From Cylindrospermum stagnale PCC 7417 (GTDB lineage Bacteria > Cyanobacteriota > Cyanobacteriia > Cyanobacteriales > Nostocaceae), in NCBI RefSeq assembly GCF_000317535.1, contig NC_020050.1, forward strand, positions 1 through 64,000: 64,000 nt of DNA, given 5' to 3'. Made by a program: the position numbers and the translations under genes. The notes beneath the pieces were generated by a model. That model was not told where the DNA came from and ran no database searches. It was given only the letters and a program-made list of their open reading frames with translations. Shown in pieces: positions 1 through 9,825 of the stretch. The stretch's first letter is position 1. Every line of letters starts with the position of its first letter.

Positions 1-43
1 TTGACTGCCTAAATAATTTATTTCTCAGCTAAGGGGCACGATT

Positions 44-2686
44 ATGCAACCAACCAATCCCGAGCAATTTACCGAAAAAGCCTGGGAAGCCCTTGTTCGT
101 ACTCCCGAAATTGCCAAGCAGTTTCAGCATCAGCAGATTGAGAGCGAACATTTGATGCTAGCGCTACTGGAACAGGAAGGACTCGCCAGTTCTATTTTCA
201 ACAAAGCTGGGGTGAATGTTCAAAAACTCCACGAGCGCACTATCGACTTCATCAACCGTCAGCCCAAAGTATCGGGGGCTAGCAGTGGTTCGGTATACAT
301 CGGACACAGTTTAGAGAGGCTGCTCGATCGCGCCGAACAATACCGCAAAGAGTTTGGTGATGAATATATTTCTATTGAACATTTAATACTTGCCTTTGCC
401 AAAGACGATCGCTTTGGTAAAGGGTTGTTTCAAGAATTTGGACTGGATGAAAAAAAACTCCGCAACATCATTCAACAGATTCGAGGGAGTCAAAAAGTGA
501 CAGATCAAAACCCGGAAGTTAAATATGAAGCGCTAGAAAAATACGGACGCGATTTAACCCAATTGGCACATGAGGGCATACTCGACCCAGTGATTGGACG
601 AGATGAAGAAATTCGCCGCACGATTCAAATCCTTTCTCGTCGGACTAAAAATAACCCCGTGCTGATTGGTGAACCCGGTGTCGGTAAAACGGCAATTGTA
701 GAAGGATTAGCGCAGCGCATTGTCAGTGGTGATGTCCCGGAATCATTGCGCGTTGGCGTAGCCGGCCGTAGGCATCGCAAACTAATAGCTTTAGACATGG
801 GTGCGTTAATTGCCGGAGCCAAATACCGAGGAGAATTTGAAGAACGCCTGAAAGCTGTCTTAAAAGAAATCCAAGAAGCACAGGGACAAATCGTCTTGTT
901 CATTGACGAAATTCACACTGTAGTTGGTGCGGGTGCAACGCAAGGATCGATGGATGCTAGCAACTTGCTCAAGCCGATGCTTGCTCGCGGCGAACTGCGC
1001 TGTATTGGTGCCACCACGCTAGATGAATATCGCAAGTACATTGAAAAAGATGCGGCTTTGGAACGTCGTTTTCAGCAGGTGTATGTCGATCAGCCCAGTG
1101 TGGGAGATACCATCTCAATTCTGCGCGGTTTGAAAGAGCGCTACGAGTTACACCACGGCGTGAAGATTTCTGATAGTGCGTTAGTAGCGGCAGCTACTCT
1201 GTCTGCCAGATATATTAGCGATCGCTTCCTACCCGACAAAGCTATTGATTTGGTGGATGAAGCTGCGGCTAAACTAAAAATGGAAATTACTTCCAAACCA
1301 GAAGAATTAGACGAAATCGATCGCAAAATTCTGCAACTGGAAATGGAGCGGCTGTCACTGCAAAAAGAAACAGACAGTGCTTCCAGAGAGCGGTTAGAAC
1401 GGCTGGAGAGAGAACTTGCAGAGTTAAAAGAACGGCAAGTTGCTCTCAATGCTCAATGGCAAGCAGAGAAGCAAATCATCGATCGCATTCGCCAAATTAG
1501 ACAAGAGATTGAGCGTGTCAATGTAGAAATTCAGCAAGCCGAACGCGATTACGACCTCAACCGGGCAGCAGAACTGAAATACAGCAAACTCACTGAGCTG
1601 CAACGACAACTAGAAGAAGCCGAAGCGCGACTAACTCAAATCCAGACTAGCGGTAAATTTCTGTTGCGCGAAGAAGTCACCGAAGCTGACATTGCCGAAA
1701 TTATCTCCAAGTGGACGGGTATTCCGGTGAGCAGACTGGTTGAATCGGAAATGCAAAAACTCTTGCATCTGGAAGAAGAGCTACATGAACGTGTGATTGG
1801 TCAGGAGGAAGCTGTAAGAGCTGTTGCCGATGCAATTCAACGTTCCCGTGCTGGGTTGGCAGACCCGAATCGTCCCATTGCCAGCTTTATTTTCTTAGGC
1901 CCAACCGGGGTGGGAAAAACAGAACTGGCAAAAGCTTTAGCGGAATATCTGTTTGATACCGAAGATGCACTGGTGCGGATCGATATGTCCGAATACATGG
2001 AGAAACACGCTGTTGCCCGTCTCATTGGTGCGCCTCCAGGTTACGTGGGCTATGAAGAAGGCGGACAACTCACCGAGGCGATTCGCCGCCGACCTTATTC
2101 TGTAATTCTGTTTGACGAAATTGAGAAAGCTCATCCTGATGTATTCAACGTCCTGCTGCAAATCCTGGATGATGGTCGCCTAACTGATTCTCAGGGACGC
2201 ACAGTAGATTTTAAAAATACGATCGCGATTATGACCAGCAATATTGGTTCAATATACATTTTGGATGTGGCAGGAGACGATAGCAAGTACGAACAAATGC
2301 GCGATCGCGTCATGGAAGCAGTTCGAGAAAGTTTCCGCCCCGAATTCCTCAACCGCATTGATGAAATAATTTTCTTCCATAGCTTGCGGAAGGACGAGTT
2401 GCGCGAAATTGTCAAACTACAAGTGCAGCGTTTAGAGGAGCGACTGCGCGAGCGTAAACTCTTGCTCAAAATCTCCGACGAGGCTCTCAATTGGATTGTT
2501 CAGGTCGGTTATGACCCAGTTTACGGTGCTCGTCCCCTGAAGCGGGCGATTCAGCGAGAACTAGAAACTCCGATTGCCAAAGCGATTCTACGCGGCGAGT
2601 TCCACGAAGGCGACACAATCTACGTCCATGTGGAACACGAACGACTGGTGTTGAAGCGCTTATCACCTGAACTGGTCAATGCTTAG
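44..2686 (+). CDS. clpB: ClpB-type AAA+ disaggregase
   Basis: Hsp100 disaggregase that works with DnaK/DnaJ/GrpE in the cytosol to thread aggregated proteins through a hexameric ring. The 880-residue length fits the family. In order: N-terminal repeat domain (1-150), NBD1 with Walker A GEPGVGKT near 208 and Walker B LFIDEIHT near 284, a charged coiled-coil middle domain (about 413-535), NBD2 with Walker A GPTGVGKT near 619 and Walker B ILFDEIEK near 687, and a C-terminal small domain. The ATG is 43 bases from the window edge, so the promoter is only partly visible. One oddity: residues around 237-245 read VGVAGRRHR where other ClpB proteins go straight from VPxSL to RKLIALDMG; the DNA there is a small dispersed repeat (see 752-778). 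All catalytic motifs are present, so the protein is probably functional. Confidence 0.97.
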   Translation: MQPTNPEQFTEKAWEALVRTPEIAKQFQHQQIESEHLMLALLEQEGLASSIFNKAGVNVQKLHERTIDFINRQPKVSGASSGSVYIGHSLERLLDRAEQYRKEFGDEYISIEHLILAFAKDDRFGKGLFQEFGLDEKKLRNIIQQIRGSQKVTDQNPEVKYEALEKYGRDLTQLAHEGILDPVIGRDEEIRRTIQILSRRTKNNPVLIGEPGVGKTAIVEGLAQRIVSGDVPESLRVGVAGRRHRKLIALDMGALIAGAKYRGEFEERLKAVLKEIQEAQGQIVLFIDEIHTVVGAGATQGSMDASNLLKPMLARGELRCIGATTLDEYRKYIEKDAALERRFQQVYVDQPSVGDTISILRGLKERYELHHGVKISDSALVAAATLSARYISDRFLPDKAIDLVDEAAAKLKMEITSKPEELDEIDRKILQLEMERLSLQKETDSASRERLERLERELAELKERQVALNAQWQAEKQIIDRIRQIRQEIERVNVEIQQAERDYDLNRAAELKYSKLTELQRQLEEAEARLTQIQTSGKFLLREEVTEADIAEIISKWTGIPVSRLVESEMQKLLHLEEELHERVIGQEEAVRAVADAIQRSRAGLADPNRPIASFIFLGPTGVGKTELAKALAEYLFDTEDALVRIDMSEYMEKHAVARLIGAPPGYVGYEEGGQLTEAIRRRPYSVILFDEIEKAHPDVFNVLLQILDDGRLTDSQGRTVDFKNTIAIMTSNIGSIYILDVAGDDSKYEQMRDRVMEAVRESFRPEFLNRIDEIIFFHSLRKDELREIVKLQVQRLEERLRERKLLLKISDEALNWIVQVGYDPVYGARPLKRAIQRELETPIAKAILRGEFHEGDTIYVHVEHERLVLKRLSPELVNA
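752..778 (+). repeat. Small dispersed repeat inserted in frame in clpB
   Basis: A stretch of about 27 bases that adds roughly seven to nine codons just before the conserved RKLIALDMG segment of NBD1. Its last 13-14 bases (ccgtaggcatcgca) occur again at 36,173-36,186, inside another broken gene. Very short mobile repeats of 21-27 bp are known in Nostoc genomes; assigning this copy to that class is inference from the shared core and the in-frame insertion. Confidence 0.6.
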
Positions 2687-2791
2687 AGGGGGCAGAGGAG
2701 CACAAGGGAGAGATAACTCTTGGAAAGACTTGGGTTAATCACGTCTCTCTTTCAAGATTTAACCACATATCAAAACATTTTTGGAAAAGCT

Positions 2792-3379
2792 ATGACTTCT
2801 GAAGATTTTAGAGAAACCAGAACAAATTCAGCATTGGCAATTGTCTTAGGTGTTTTGATGATTCTGCTGGGAATTGCAGCGATCGCAGAACCATTTATTG
2901 CCACTATTGCCATCACAATCGTATTCTCCTGGACTTTAATTATTGCTGGCATCGTCCGAATTGTTCATGCATTTCAATCACGTCACAAACGAGGCTTCTG
3001 GACAACACTAGTAGTTGGTATTCTATACGTAATTGGTGGAATTTTGTTGATTAGCAACATCTTTGGTGCTGCGCTCTCTCTCACCTTAGCTTTTGGATTT
3101 ATCATTTTTATTGAGGGTGTATTGGAGGTGATTGCAGCATTTGAAATGCGTCGATATCCAAACTGGGGTTGGGTACTATTTAGCGGTATCATGGCTATTA
3201 TTCTAGGGATTTTTATTCTGTATCAATGGCCTGTCAGCGCAGTTTGGGTATTGGGAGTATTTGTAGGGATTAATTTTTTGTTGACGGGCCTTTGGATGAT
3301 CATGCTTTCATTAGCTTCTCGTAGTCTTCCTGACTATAGGGCAAGAGGTAAGGATTCAGGTGTAATATTGCGGAAGTAA
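2792..3379 (+). CDS. HdeD/DUF308 family membrane protein
   Basis: Small integral membrane protein of the HdeD (DUF308) family, a family linked with acid or general stress in bacteria; its molecular role is not established. The protein shows about six hydrophobic segments, starting with ALAIVLGVLMILLGIAAIAE, and charged loops of the type FQSRHKRG between them, which fits the family. I chose ATG 2792 (195 residues) because homologues begin shortly before the first membrane segment. An in-frame TTG at 2720 has a better Shine-Dalgarno-like sequence (aagggaga) and would add 24 residues, so it remains possible. It lies about 100 bases downstream of clpB on the same strand, so the two may be read together. 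Confidence 0.8.
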   Translation: MTSEDFRETRTNSALAIVLGVLMILLGIAAIAEPFIATIAITIVFSWTLIIAGIVRIVHAFQSRHKRGFWTTLVVGILYVIGGILLISNIFGAALSLTLAFGFIIFIEGVLEVIAAFEMRRYPNWGWVLFSGIMAIILGIFILYQWPVSAVWVLGVFVGINFLLTGLWMIMLSLASRSLPDYRARGKDSGVILRK

Positions 3380-3624
3380 AGAAGGGCGAGACTGATAATT
3401 ATCCCTCATTTGTCACTCTAAGCAGAGGAAAATACAAAATCAGGGCAAGTCAGGAATATCAAAATTGAGGAAGTAAGCCTATAAACAATGGATTGAAGTT
3501 TAGCAAACCCTAATGATAGTTGGGGGATGGGAAAAACTGTAAGCCAAGGTTGAATTAAATTAAATAGGATAAAAGGTTGGATAATTAAACGGAGATTATT
3601 TAAAATATTTTTCCAGCCTTTGTC

Positions 3625-3843
3625 ATCATCCCAAGAAGTGGCTGAGAGCCTTCCGCCAAAGGGCCAGCCGAGTATTTTACTGGCACTGTACGCATTGACC
3701 CCCTGTTCCCAGCAAACGATCCAGTACGCACGTCTGGTGCCAGTGTCACGTTCGAGCCTGGTGGTCGGACAGCATGGCACACCCACCCGTTAGGACAAAC
3801 CTTGATCGTTATGGCAGGTTGCGGCTGGGTGCAGCGATGGGGT
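3625..3843 (+). pseudogene. Cupin-domain protein remnant
   Basis: Not an open reading frame, but the plus strand in the frame of base 3661 reads as a continuous cupin protein: [17 protein letters not shown], then [20 protein letters not shown], then [15 protein letters not shown]. The HxHPxGQ metal-binding segment is typical of RmlC-like cupins related to carboxymuconolactone decarboxylase partners. A TGA at 3643 interrupts the otherwise conserved N-terminus (family Ser-Gln-Pro-Ser, here stop-Glu-Pro-Ser). Homology ends abruptly after the RWG at about 3843, so the second half of the barrel is gone. The minus-strand reading frames over this stretch are shadows. Confidence 0.75.
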
Positions 3844-3962
3844 GCTCTAAGGGAGGATGTGGGAATTCACATGGATTGAGATCCCAAACCATCTGATTAG
3901 TGGAGAGTTAGACATAATTTTACTTGGGCTGATATGCAACCCTCTAATTTAAATCTTATAAA

Positions 3963-3990
3963 AGTGATAGGCAAGATTTTGCCTATCACT
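3963..3990 (-). terminator. Hairpin, likely terminator for the minus-strand gene at 4060-4344
   Basis: Perfect 12-bp inverted repeat (agtgataggcaa / ttgcctatcact) with a 4-base loop. On the minus strand it is followed by ttttataag, a weak T tract, which suits termination of transcription arriving from the gene to its right. Confidence 0.5.
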
Positions 3991-4017
3991 AAATTGTTTA
4001 TAAATTTACCTTGTCTA

Positions 4018-4067
4018 CAAGATAGTTACTCGATGTGCAATTTTTTGCACATCGAGTAACTATCTTG
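4018..4067. repeat. Perfect 23-bp inverted repeat with 4-base loop
   Basis: Bases 4018-4040 are exactly complementary to 4045-4067, with loop tttt. The right arm overlaps the last codons and the TAG stop of the minus-strand gene 4060-4344. There is no T tract next to it, so it is either an RNA stability hairpin or a very small palindromic mobile repeat. Confidence 0.7.
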
Positions 4068-4344
4068 GCGTAGCATCTATCGTTGGGATTCCACATTGCG
4101 AGATGCATAGGCTGACTTGAGATCCAATCGCTAATGCGGCTGAATTAGAAATTGCTCTAGCCAAAATAATATTACCTAGCTTGTCCTGGACTTGATACCT
4201 GCCAGTAGTGGCATCATATCCCAAGATTGTCACATTAGCTTCTTGAGCGCTTTTTTGATCGCGTTGTATTTTTACCTGGGTGGATCGGTATAAAGTTCGA
4301 TTTGTTCCAGCCAGTCTTCGTAAAATTGATAATTCATCCATCAA
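4060..4344 (-). CDS. Conserved small cyanobacterial protein, function unknown
   Basis: 94 residues, starting MMDELSILRRLAGTNRTLYR. The body reads like a small beta domain (VTILGYDATTGRYQVQDKLG) followed by IGSQVSLCISQCGIPTIDAT. I do not recognise a named domain; the style (short beta domain for a value passed through a ring or tail) resembles small phage-associated proteins of cyanobacteria, which is only an impression. There is no signal peptide or membrane segment. Its 3' end runs into a perfect 23-bp hairpin and a second hairpin lies 70 bases further on. The second ATG (4341) is an equally good start. Its 5' side faces the left end of a broken IS66 element about 100 bases away. Confidence 0.6.
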   Translation of the reverse strand: MMDELSILRRLAGTNRTLYRSTQVKIQRDQKSAQEANVTILGYDATTGRYQVQDKLGNIILARAISNSAALAIGSQVSLCISQCGIPTIDATPR

Positions 4345-4443
4345 TCAAATCCATCTATCAAACAACTGCTTTAGGATCGCGTACCCCTCGCTTGAGAGGT
4401 GGTTCATTTCGTCCCTGAAAAAAGATGATTTATTTATTGTTTT

Positions 4444-6108
4444 GTAACCGTTCAGGGGGTAGAAGAGAGATAGCCAAAAATTACCCCCAAAATCTGATAA
4501 ATTAAGTGACATGGAACAGAAGTGCGTCAATCACTGAGAACAGATACCCCCAGAAGATTGGGGAAAGACTCCAGCCAGTGTCAAAAAACTGGTGGAGACA
4601 ATGGCGCAGCAAATAGAGCAACAGTCAAAGAAACTAACGGAAGTCTTGACAGTTCAAGAACAATTATTAGAAAAAATTAATCGGACTTCCGTTAACTCAT
4701 CATCACCACCATCAAGTGACCCACCGGGATTTGGAAAAAAGCTGCAAAAGAAAAAAAGCGGTAAAAAGCGAGGGGGTCAGCCCGGTCACAAAGGAAATAG
4801 CCGGGACTTATACCCAATAGAAGAATGTAGCGAAGTAATAGACCATCATCCAGAAGAATGCAGAAATTGTGGCTCTACCCTGACTGGAGTTGATACAAAC
4901 CCCTATCGTCACCAGATAGTAGAAATACCACCAATCAGTCCCATAGTCATAGAGCATCGTCTACATCAATTGACCTGTAAAGGATGTGGCACAAAGACCC
5001 GTGCAATACTACCAGAAGACGTGAACCCAAGTGGATACGGAGTCAGAGTAGTAGCACTAGTAGCACTTCTGAGTGGAGTGTACCGCAACAGTCAGAGAAT
5101 GGTACAAAGTGCCATGCAAGAAGTGTTTGGAATCTCAATATCATTGGGAACCGTCAACAGACTGCGGCTTGAAGCGAGTCATGCCCTGGCAACCTGTGTA
5201 GATGAAGCCAAACTATATATTCAAAACGCAAACATCGTCGGAGCCGATGAAACCAGCTTTAATCAAGGAAATATAGATGGTAGTAATCCTGAACAGAGAA
5301 AAGCTTGGTTATGGGTTGCAGTCACCTAGTCACATTTTTTGAAATCGCCCTCACCCGTTGCACCCAAGGGGCAAAGAATTTATTGGGTGAAAACTTCAGG
5401 GGGATTTTGAACTCCGACCGTCATGGCGCTTACAACTGGGTAGATTTAGAACGACGGCAATTATGTTGGGCGCATCTGCGACGGGAATTTATCAAAATAT
5501 CGGAACGGACTGGAGTCTCGGCAGAATTGGGAACAATTCTGGTGAAACAACAGGAGAAGTTATTTGAGTTATGGCATCGAGTCCGAGATGGTACGTTATC
5601 TCGTGGTGATTTTGTGGTTTTGGTTCAGGAGATTCGCTCATCCATCAGAGCAACTTTGCACGAAGCTAACGAATACGAGATTACAGGACGGGAAAAAACT
5701 CCCTTAGCAAAAACAGTCCGCACTTGTCGTCAACTGCTCAAAGTTGAGTCGGCGATGTGGTTATTTGTGACAACTTTCGGTGTCGAACCCACTAATAATG
5801 CGGCAGAAAGAGCGATTCGGGAAAGCTGTGATATGGCGACGGACTAGTTTTGGCTCTCAAACTCAGGCTGGTAGTGTTTTTGTGGCTCGGATGTTAACTG
5901 TGGTGACAACCCTCAAGTCCCAACAGCGTCATGTTTTGGAGTTTATGACTCAGGCTGTTATTGCGGCTCGTGGTGGTACACCCCCTCCTTCTTTGATTCC
6001 AAACCCTACTACTTGTGCTGATGATTCTGATTTGTTGAAAGCTGCCTAATTTTATTGCTGGATTTTGGGGGTTGTTTTTCGTCTTCTTTATACCCCCTGA
6101 ACGCTTAC
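4444..6108 (+). mobile_element. IS66-family insertion sequence, degenerate
   Basis: The left end reads gtaaccgttcaggggg and the right end, read inward on the minus strand, gtaagcgttcaggggg; both are followed about 25 bases further in by acccccaaaatc. GTAA-type ends and the transposase identify IS66. Bases just outside (attgtttt on the left, gatttttt on the right) are not an 8-bp target duplication, so the element has probably caused or suffered a deletion or rearrangement. The transposase is broken by two frameshifts. Confidence 0.85.
4511..6049 (+). pseudogene. IS66 family transposase, broken
   Basis: DDE transposase of IS66 type. Recognisable parts in order: N-terminal leucine-rich helix with QQSKKLTEVLTVQEQLLEK, basic GKKRGGQPGHKG linker, zinc-binding CRNCGSTL...CKGCG, first catalytic Asp in GADETSFNQ, second in NSDRHGAYNW, and the C-terminal NNAAERAIR helix that carries the Glu. 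The reading frame changes near 5327 (after WLWVAVT; about one base missing) and again near 5828 (after ERAIR; one extra base). An ATG at 4511 in the same frame is followed by a TGA at 4535, a possible third lesion; otherwise translation could begin at GTG 4592. The protein is not made intact. Confidence 0.85.
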
Positions 6109-6492
6109 GATTTTTTTGAGTTTATTAACAGTTGGTGGCAGGTCAGAAATCTTCCGAATGTCCTACTAGTCCACTATGCTGATTTGATTCAAAATAAACC
6201 TAATTGGGTTGAAAAAATAGCCAAGTTTTTAGATATCAAAGTCGATGCCGAGTGCCAGGAGATGATCTTACATAAATCTTCTCTAGAGTATATGCGAGAG
6301 AATTCCGAAAAATTTGAACCTCGAATATTTCAAAAGCACCAATTCATTTACAAAGGCACCAATGGACGCTGGCAAAATTTATTAACGCAGCAACAGATCA
6401 AGCACTATGATGATATGATTGCTAAAAAATTAGGTACTGCCTGCGCTAACTGGGTAAAACATGGGGGAGCTTTACCTATAGCTTGTGATTGA
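6109..6492 (+). pseudogene. Sulfotransferase, C-terminal half only
   Basis: The reading frame that leaves the right end of the IS66 element reads as the second half of a PAPS-dependent sulfotransferase: WWQVRNLPNVLLVHYADL, then EKIAKFLDIKVDAECQEMI, then the C-terminal KGTNGRWQNLL segment that lines the 3'-phosphate site, ending ACANWVKHGG. The N-terminal half with the PKSGTTW PAPS loop is missing and is not found left of the element, so the IS took its place by deletion rather than simple insertion. It is followed after 90 bases by a second sulfotransferase gene, so the locus once held two. Confidence 0.8.
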
Positions 6493-6581
6493 CTTTGACA
6501 ATCCAGCAAAACTCAATCCGATAAATTTGAACGAATTTCAAAAGCCCAAGAGGCGGCATTCTTTAATAAATAGGATTACTA

Positions 6582-7444
6582 ATGGCAGAATACAAACAGG
6601 TACTGGTTAAGGACGGTAAGAATCCAGAGGGATTAATTTCATTTCCTATCTTCATTACCCAGAGGGAAATTGGTGCACTTAATAGCTTTATAGTTCGCGA
6701 TTGGGATACCTTTATAGTAGCCTATCCTAAATCTGGTACAACATGGATGGAGCAAATTGTTCACCTACTTGCTAACAATGGAGAGCAAGGTGACAAGATA
6801 TTGAGTGAAGCGGTTCCTTGGCTAGAAGGTGCAGCAACTTGTTATGGAGTTTAGATAGACTCATCAGAGATAGTGGAGATCGCCGTTACTTTCACAGTCA
6901 TTTACCTGTGTCTTTAATGCCAATATTTGGCAAAACCAAAGCCAAATATATTTATGTTGCTTGCAATCCAAAGGACAATGCTGTATCCTATTATTATCAT
7001 GCCCGCAGCAAAATGGGATACGAAGGGAATTGGCGTGAATTTATTAAGCTATATATTGAGGGCAAGGTCGGTTATGGCTCAATATTTGATCATGTATTGG
7101 ACTGGTGGAAAGTAAGTCAGGACTCAGATAATGTCATGTTTGTTAAATATGAAGACATGACAAAAAACTTAGCTCAAGTAGTTACAAATGTTGCTAATTT
7201 TATAGATATCCCCTTAACGTCTGATTTACTAGATGCTGTGATTGCGGCAAGTCAATTTTCTGCAATGGCAATTAATCCGAAAGCTAATCTAGATTGGGTT
7301 CCTCAGCGAGAAGGTATTCCTAAACATATGCGTAAGGGTATTGTAGGAGATTGGAAAAACCATTTTTCTTCAGAAGAGAATCTTCTCTTTGATGCTATGT
7401 ATGAATCGAGATTTCTGAAATTGAGTTTGCAATTTGAATTCTAG
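6582..7444 (+). pseudogene. Sulfotransferase with a single-base frameshift
   Basis: Sulfotransferase-1 family enzyme, which would transfer sulfate from PAPS to a hydroxyl of a small molecule. The first frame (6582-6842) contains the 5'-phosphosulfate loop YPKSGTTWMEQ near residue 47 and ends WLEGAATCYGV. The protein then continues in another frame from LDRLIRDSGDRRYFHSHLP to 7444, through SYYYHARSKMG and the C-terminal RKGIVGDWKNHF motif. One T missing from the run at 6850-6853 explains the break. The 3'-phosphate motif reads CNPKDNAVSYY where the family has RNPKD; the Arg that contacts the 3'-phosphate is Cys. Both changes suggest the gene is decaying, although a sequencing error could explain the frameshift alone. 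Confidence 0.82.
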
Positions 7445-7570
7445 TCAATCAAGCGTAAGGATTCAGGTGGCGGGGTATTGTGAGCTTCATTACTTTTTTA
7501 AAGTTTAGATTTTTCCTCTCAATAGCTAATAAACAGCTAGTAATTAATTATATCTCAAGGAGATTATCAA

Positions 7571-8761
7571 ATGTGGATTTGGCATACCGAAACTAAATAT
7601 ATACGATGTATATCACCATTACTAAGCATTGAAGTAGTAAATATTGATGGCAAACTAAAAGTAATAACCTGTGGCACTTTCAAGGAGTCAATATGTTCAA
7701 ATGCTCCTACAACATTAAGTCAATTATTGGTAGCTTTAGACAAATGGTTAGAAGCGCAAAGTCTTACTGCTTCAGGCATTATTGGGTATGAATGCAAGTC
7801 TCTTCTCAATGAGAAACTAGATTGGGTAACAGATTCAAATCTAATTGATCAACAGATTCAAGGTGAATCTGTTGTTTTTGTCATGCAAGCAGGAAACACT
7901 GAGGAAATTTGTGCTAAAAATAGCATTAGTAGTATTGATAGTATTTTAACTAAGGATGAGAAAAATAATTCTCTAATTAATAACCAAACAGTTGTAGAAG
8001 TCAATAAAGTAGTGACTCATGGATTGGAACTTAGGCAAAAACTGGATATTGATCATTTGGTCGTATCAGTACGTTTTCCCGTATATATTAATCCTGACCT
8101 ACTTAATGATTTGGTCAATGGTGTCAAAACTCCTATCCACCAAAAATTTTTGATTAAAAGTGATAACTGGAATCTTATCAGCTGTACACCTGAGCAATTT
8201 ATTTCGATTGCTGACTCAAAACTTCAAGTGCAAATTCTAGCTGGAACTTATCAACAAGGCAAAGATTTCGATAAGACTAGCTTAATAAATGAGCATCTAT
8301 CTGCCCGTAATACTCTTCGCTCTCTTGTAGAAGATGTAGTTGGAAAACTTGAACTGATAGTGGATTGTGACTTACTTGCATTTGACAAAATTACACACTT
8401 CCACTCAGCTTATGAAAAACCTTACCATAGTGATATCTCTATGCTTTCGACTCTGGCACATCTAACACCGAGTCCGGCTACAGGAACACAAGACAAGCAT
8501 ACACAATTTGCTATTCAACAAATAGAAAGTCGCCCTCGCGGTTACTATGGTGGTTGCTTTTTTCTGAGAACTCCTGGTTGTCTAGAAAGCTTAGTTTCTA
8601 TCCGTTCTATTTTCAAGATGGAAAATAGTGAAACTGGTGAGATGATTGTCGGAGCAGGTTTGAAAAAAAGTTCAAGTTTGAGTAGTGAAACAGTAGAAAT
8701 TATCTCAAAAGCTACTAGTACAGCAAAATTACTAAGTGTACAACTAGGAAACTTACAATGA
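7571..8761 (+). CDS. Chorismate-binding enzyme (isochorismate synthase-like)
   Basis: 396-residue member of the chorismate-utilising family (isochorismate, salicylate, anthranilate and aminodeoxychorismate synthases). Visible landmarks: CTPEQFISI (family ASPExL), VQILAGTYQQG (family IAGTR/LAGS), LTPSPATGT (family HPTPAxxG), PRGYYGG and the final VGAGLKKSS near 353, followed by ETVEIISKA. The glutamate/histidine helix between the LAGT motif and the C-terminus is diverged, so the exact reaction cannot be read off. Because an isochorismatase lies two genes downstream, isochorismate (or its 2-amino analogue) is the likeliest product; this is inference from context. A strong ribosome site (aaggagattatcaa) precedes the ATG. 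Its TGA overlaps the ATG of the next gene by four bases, so the two are translationally coupled. Confidence 0.78.
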   Translation: MWIWHTETKYIRCISPLLSIEVVNIDGKLKVITCGTFKESICSNAPTTLSQLLVALDKWLEAQSLTASGIIGYECKSLLNEKLDWVTDSNLIDQQIQGESVVFVMQAGNTEEICAKNSISSIDSILTKDEKNNSLINNQTVVEVNKVVTHGLELRQKLDIDHLVVSVRFPVYINPDLLNDLVNGVKTPIHQKFLIKSDNWNLISCTPEQFISIADSKLQVQILAGTYQQGKDFDKTSLINEHLSARNTLRSLVEDVVGKLELIVDCDLLAFDKITHFHSAYEKPYHSDISMLSTLAHLTPSPATGTQDKHTQFAIQQIESRPRGYYGGCFFLRTPGCLESLVSIRSIFKMENSETGEMIVGAGLKKSSSLSSETVEIISKATSTAKLLSVQLGNLQ

Positions 8762-9756
8762 ACCCATTGCAGAAGACGAGTTTGGGAAGCACAGGTTTAG
8801 AAGTAACCCGTTTGGGGCTAGGATGTACTTCTCTAGGAGGGATGTATGAAGATATATCAGAAGAACAAGCCTTTGAACTGGTACATCGTAGCCTTTCACT
8901 TGGATTAAACCTGTTCGATACAGCACCTTTCTATGGGTCAGGCAAAAGCGAAGAACGGTTGGGTAAGGCCTTAGCGGAAATCCCTCGCGATCAGTTTGTA
9001 CTTGCTACTAAGGTAGGTCGGACTTTGATACCAACTTTGGGTGATGATCGTGGTAAGAAAATTTTCGTCAATCCTCTCCCTTTCCGACCAGTTTTTGACT
9101 TCAGCTATGACGGTGTGATGCGCTCATTCGAGGAAAGCCTCACTCGGCTAAAGAGCGATCGCATTGATATTGTGCATATCCATGATCCTGACGACCATTA
9201 TCAAGAGGCGATTGAGTCAGCGTATCCGGCTTTGGAAAAACTACGCAGCCAAGGCGTTATCCGTGCTATTAGTGTCGGCATGAAACAGTGGCAGATGCTG
9301 GTTAGATTTGCCCATGAAGGAGACTTCGACTGCTTTTTACTAGCTGGTCGTTATACCTTACTTGACCAAAGTGCTATGTCAAAACTCTTCCCTTTATGTA
9401 TAAAAAAGAATATTAGCGTCATTTTGGGCGGTACTTATAATAGCGGTATTTTGGCAACAGGAGTCCAGTCAGGTGCTAAATACGATTACGCAGAGGCTCC
9501 ACCAGAAATTGTAGACCGAGTACGTCGTATAGAAGCTGTTTGCGATCACTACCAAGTTTCCTTAAAGGCAGCAGCCTCACAATTTGCTTTAGCTCACTCA
9601 GCAGTTACCACGATTATACCCGGTGCGGCATCAGTAAAACAGATGAACGAAAACTTTAATTTATTACAACAGAATATTCCTGATGACTTCTGGACAGAGC
9701 TACAGGCTAAAAAGTTGATTAATCAAGATGCGCCGCTACCGAAAGTAACAGAATAG
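8758..9756 (+). CDS. Aldo/keto reductase (aldose 1-dehydrogenase-like)
   Basis: 332-residue NAD(P)-dependent oxidoreductase with a TIM-barrel fold. The catalytic tetrad is visible: Asp and Tyr in FDTAPFYGSG near 53-58, Lys in LATKVGR near 83, His in IVHIHDPD. The sequence pattern after the Lys (long insertion with FDFSYDGVMRSFEESLTRL) is that of the D-threo-aldose 1-dehydrogenase/L-fucose dehydrogenase branch, which oxidises hydroxyls or hemiacetals rather than reducing aldehydes. Its ATG overlaps the stop of the chorismate-binding gene (ATGA), and the isochorismatase starts 69 bases downstream, so it probably acts in the same pathway, for example oxidising or reducing a cyclohexadiene intermediate. 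The substrate cannot be deduced from the sequence. Confidence 0.88.
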   Translation: MNPLQKTSLGSTGLEVTRLGLGCTSLGGMYEDISEEQAFELVHRSLSLGLNLFDTAPFYGSGKSEERLGKALAEIPRDQFVLATKVGRTLIPTLGDDRGKKIFVNPLPFRPVFDFSYDGVMRSFEESLTRLKSDRIDIVHIHDPDDHYQEAIESAYPALEKLRSQGVIRAISVGMKQWQMLVRFAHEGDFDCFLLAGRYTLLDQSAMSKLFPLCIKKNISVILGGTYNSGILATGVQSGAKYDYAEAPPEIVDRVRRIEAVCDHYQVSLKAAASQFALAHSAVTTIIPGAASVKQMNENFNLLQQNIPDDFWTELQAKKLINQDAPLPKVTE

Positions 9757-9825
9757 CTCAAAGTTACCTCAATAAATCAAGTATCTTTGCTGAAGATAAT
9801 AAATGATGAAATTTGGCGAAATAAA

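Noticed and set aside
3418-3786. Minus-strand frames of 122 and 60 residues
   Set aside because: They are antisense shadows of the cupin remnant read on the plus strand.
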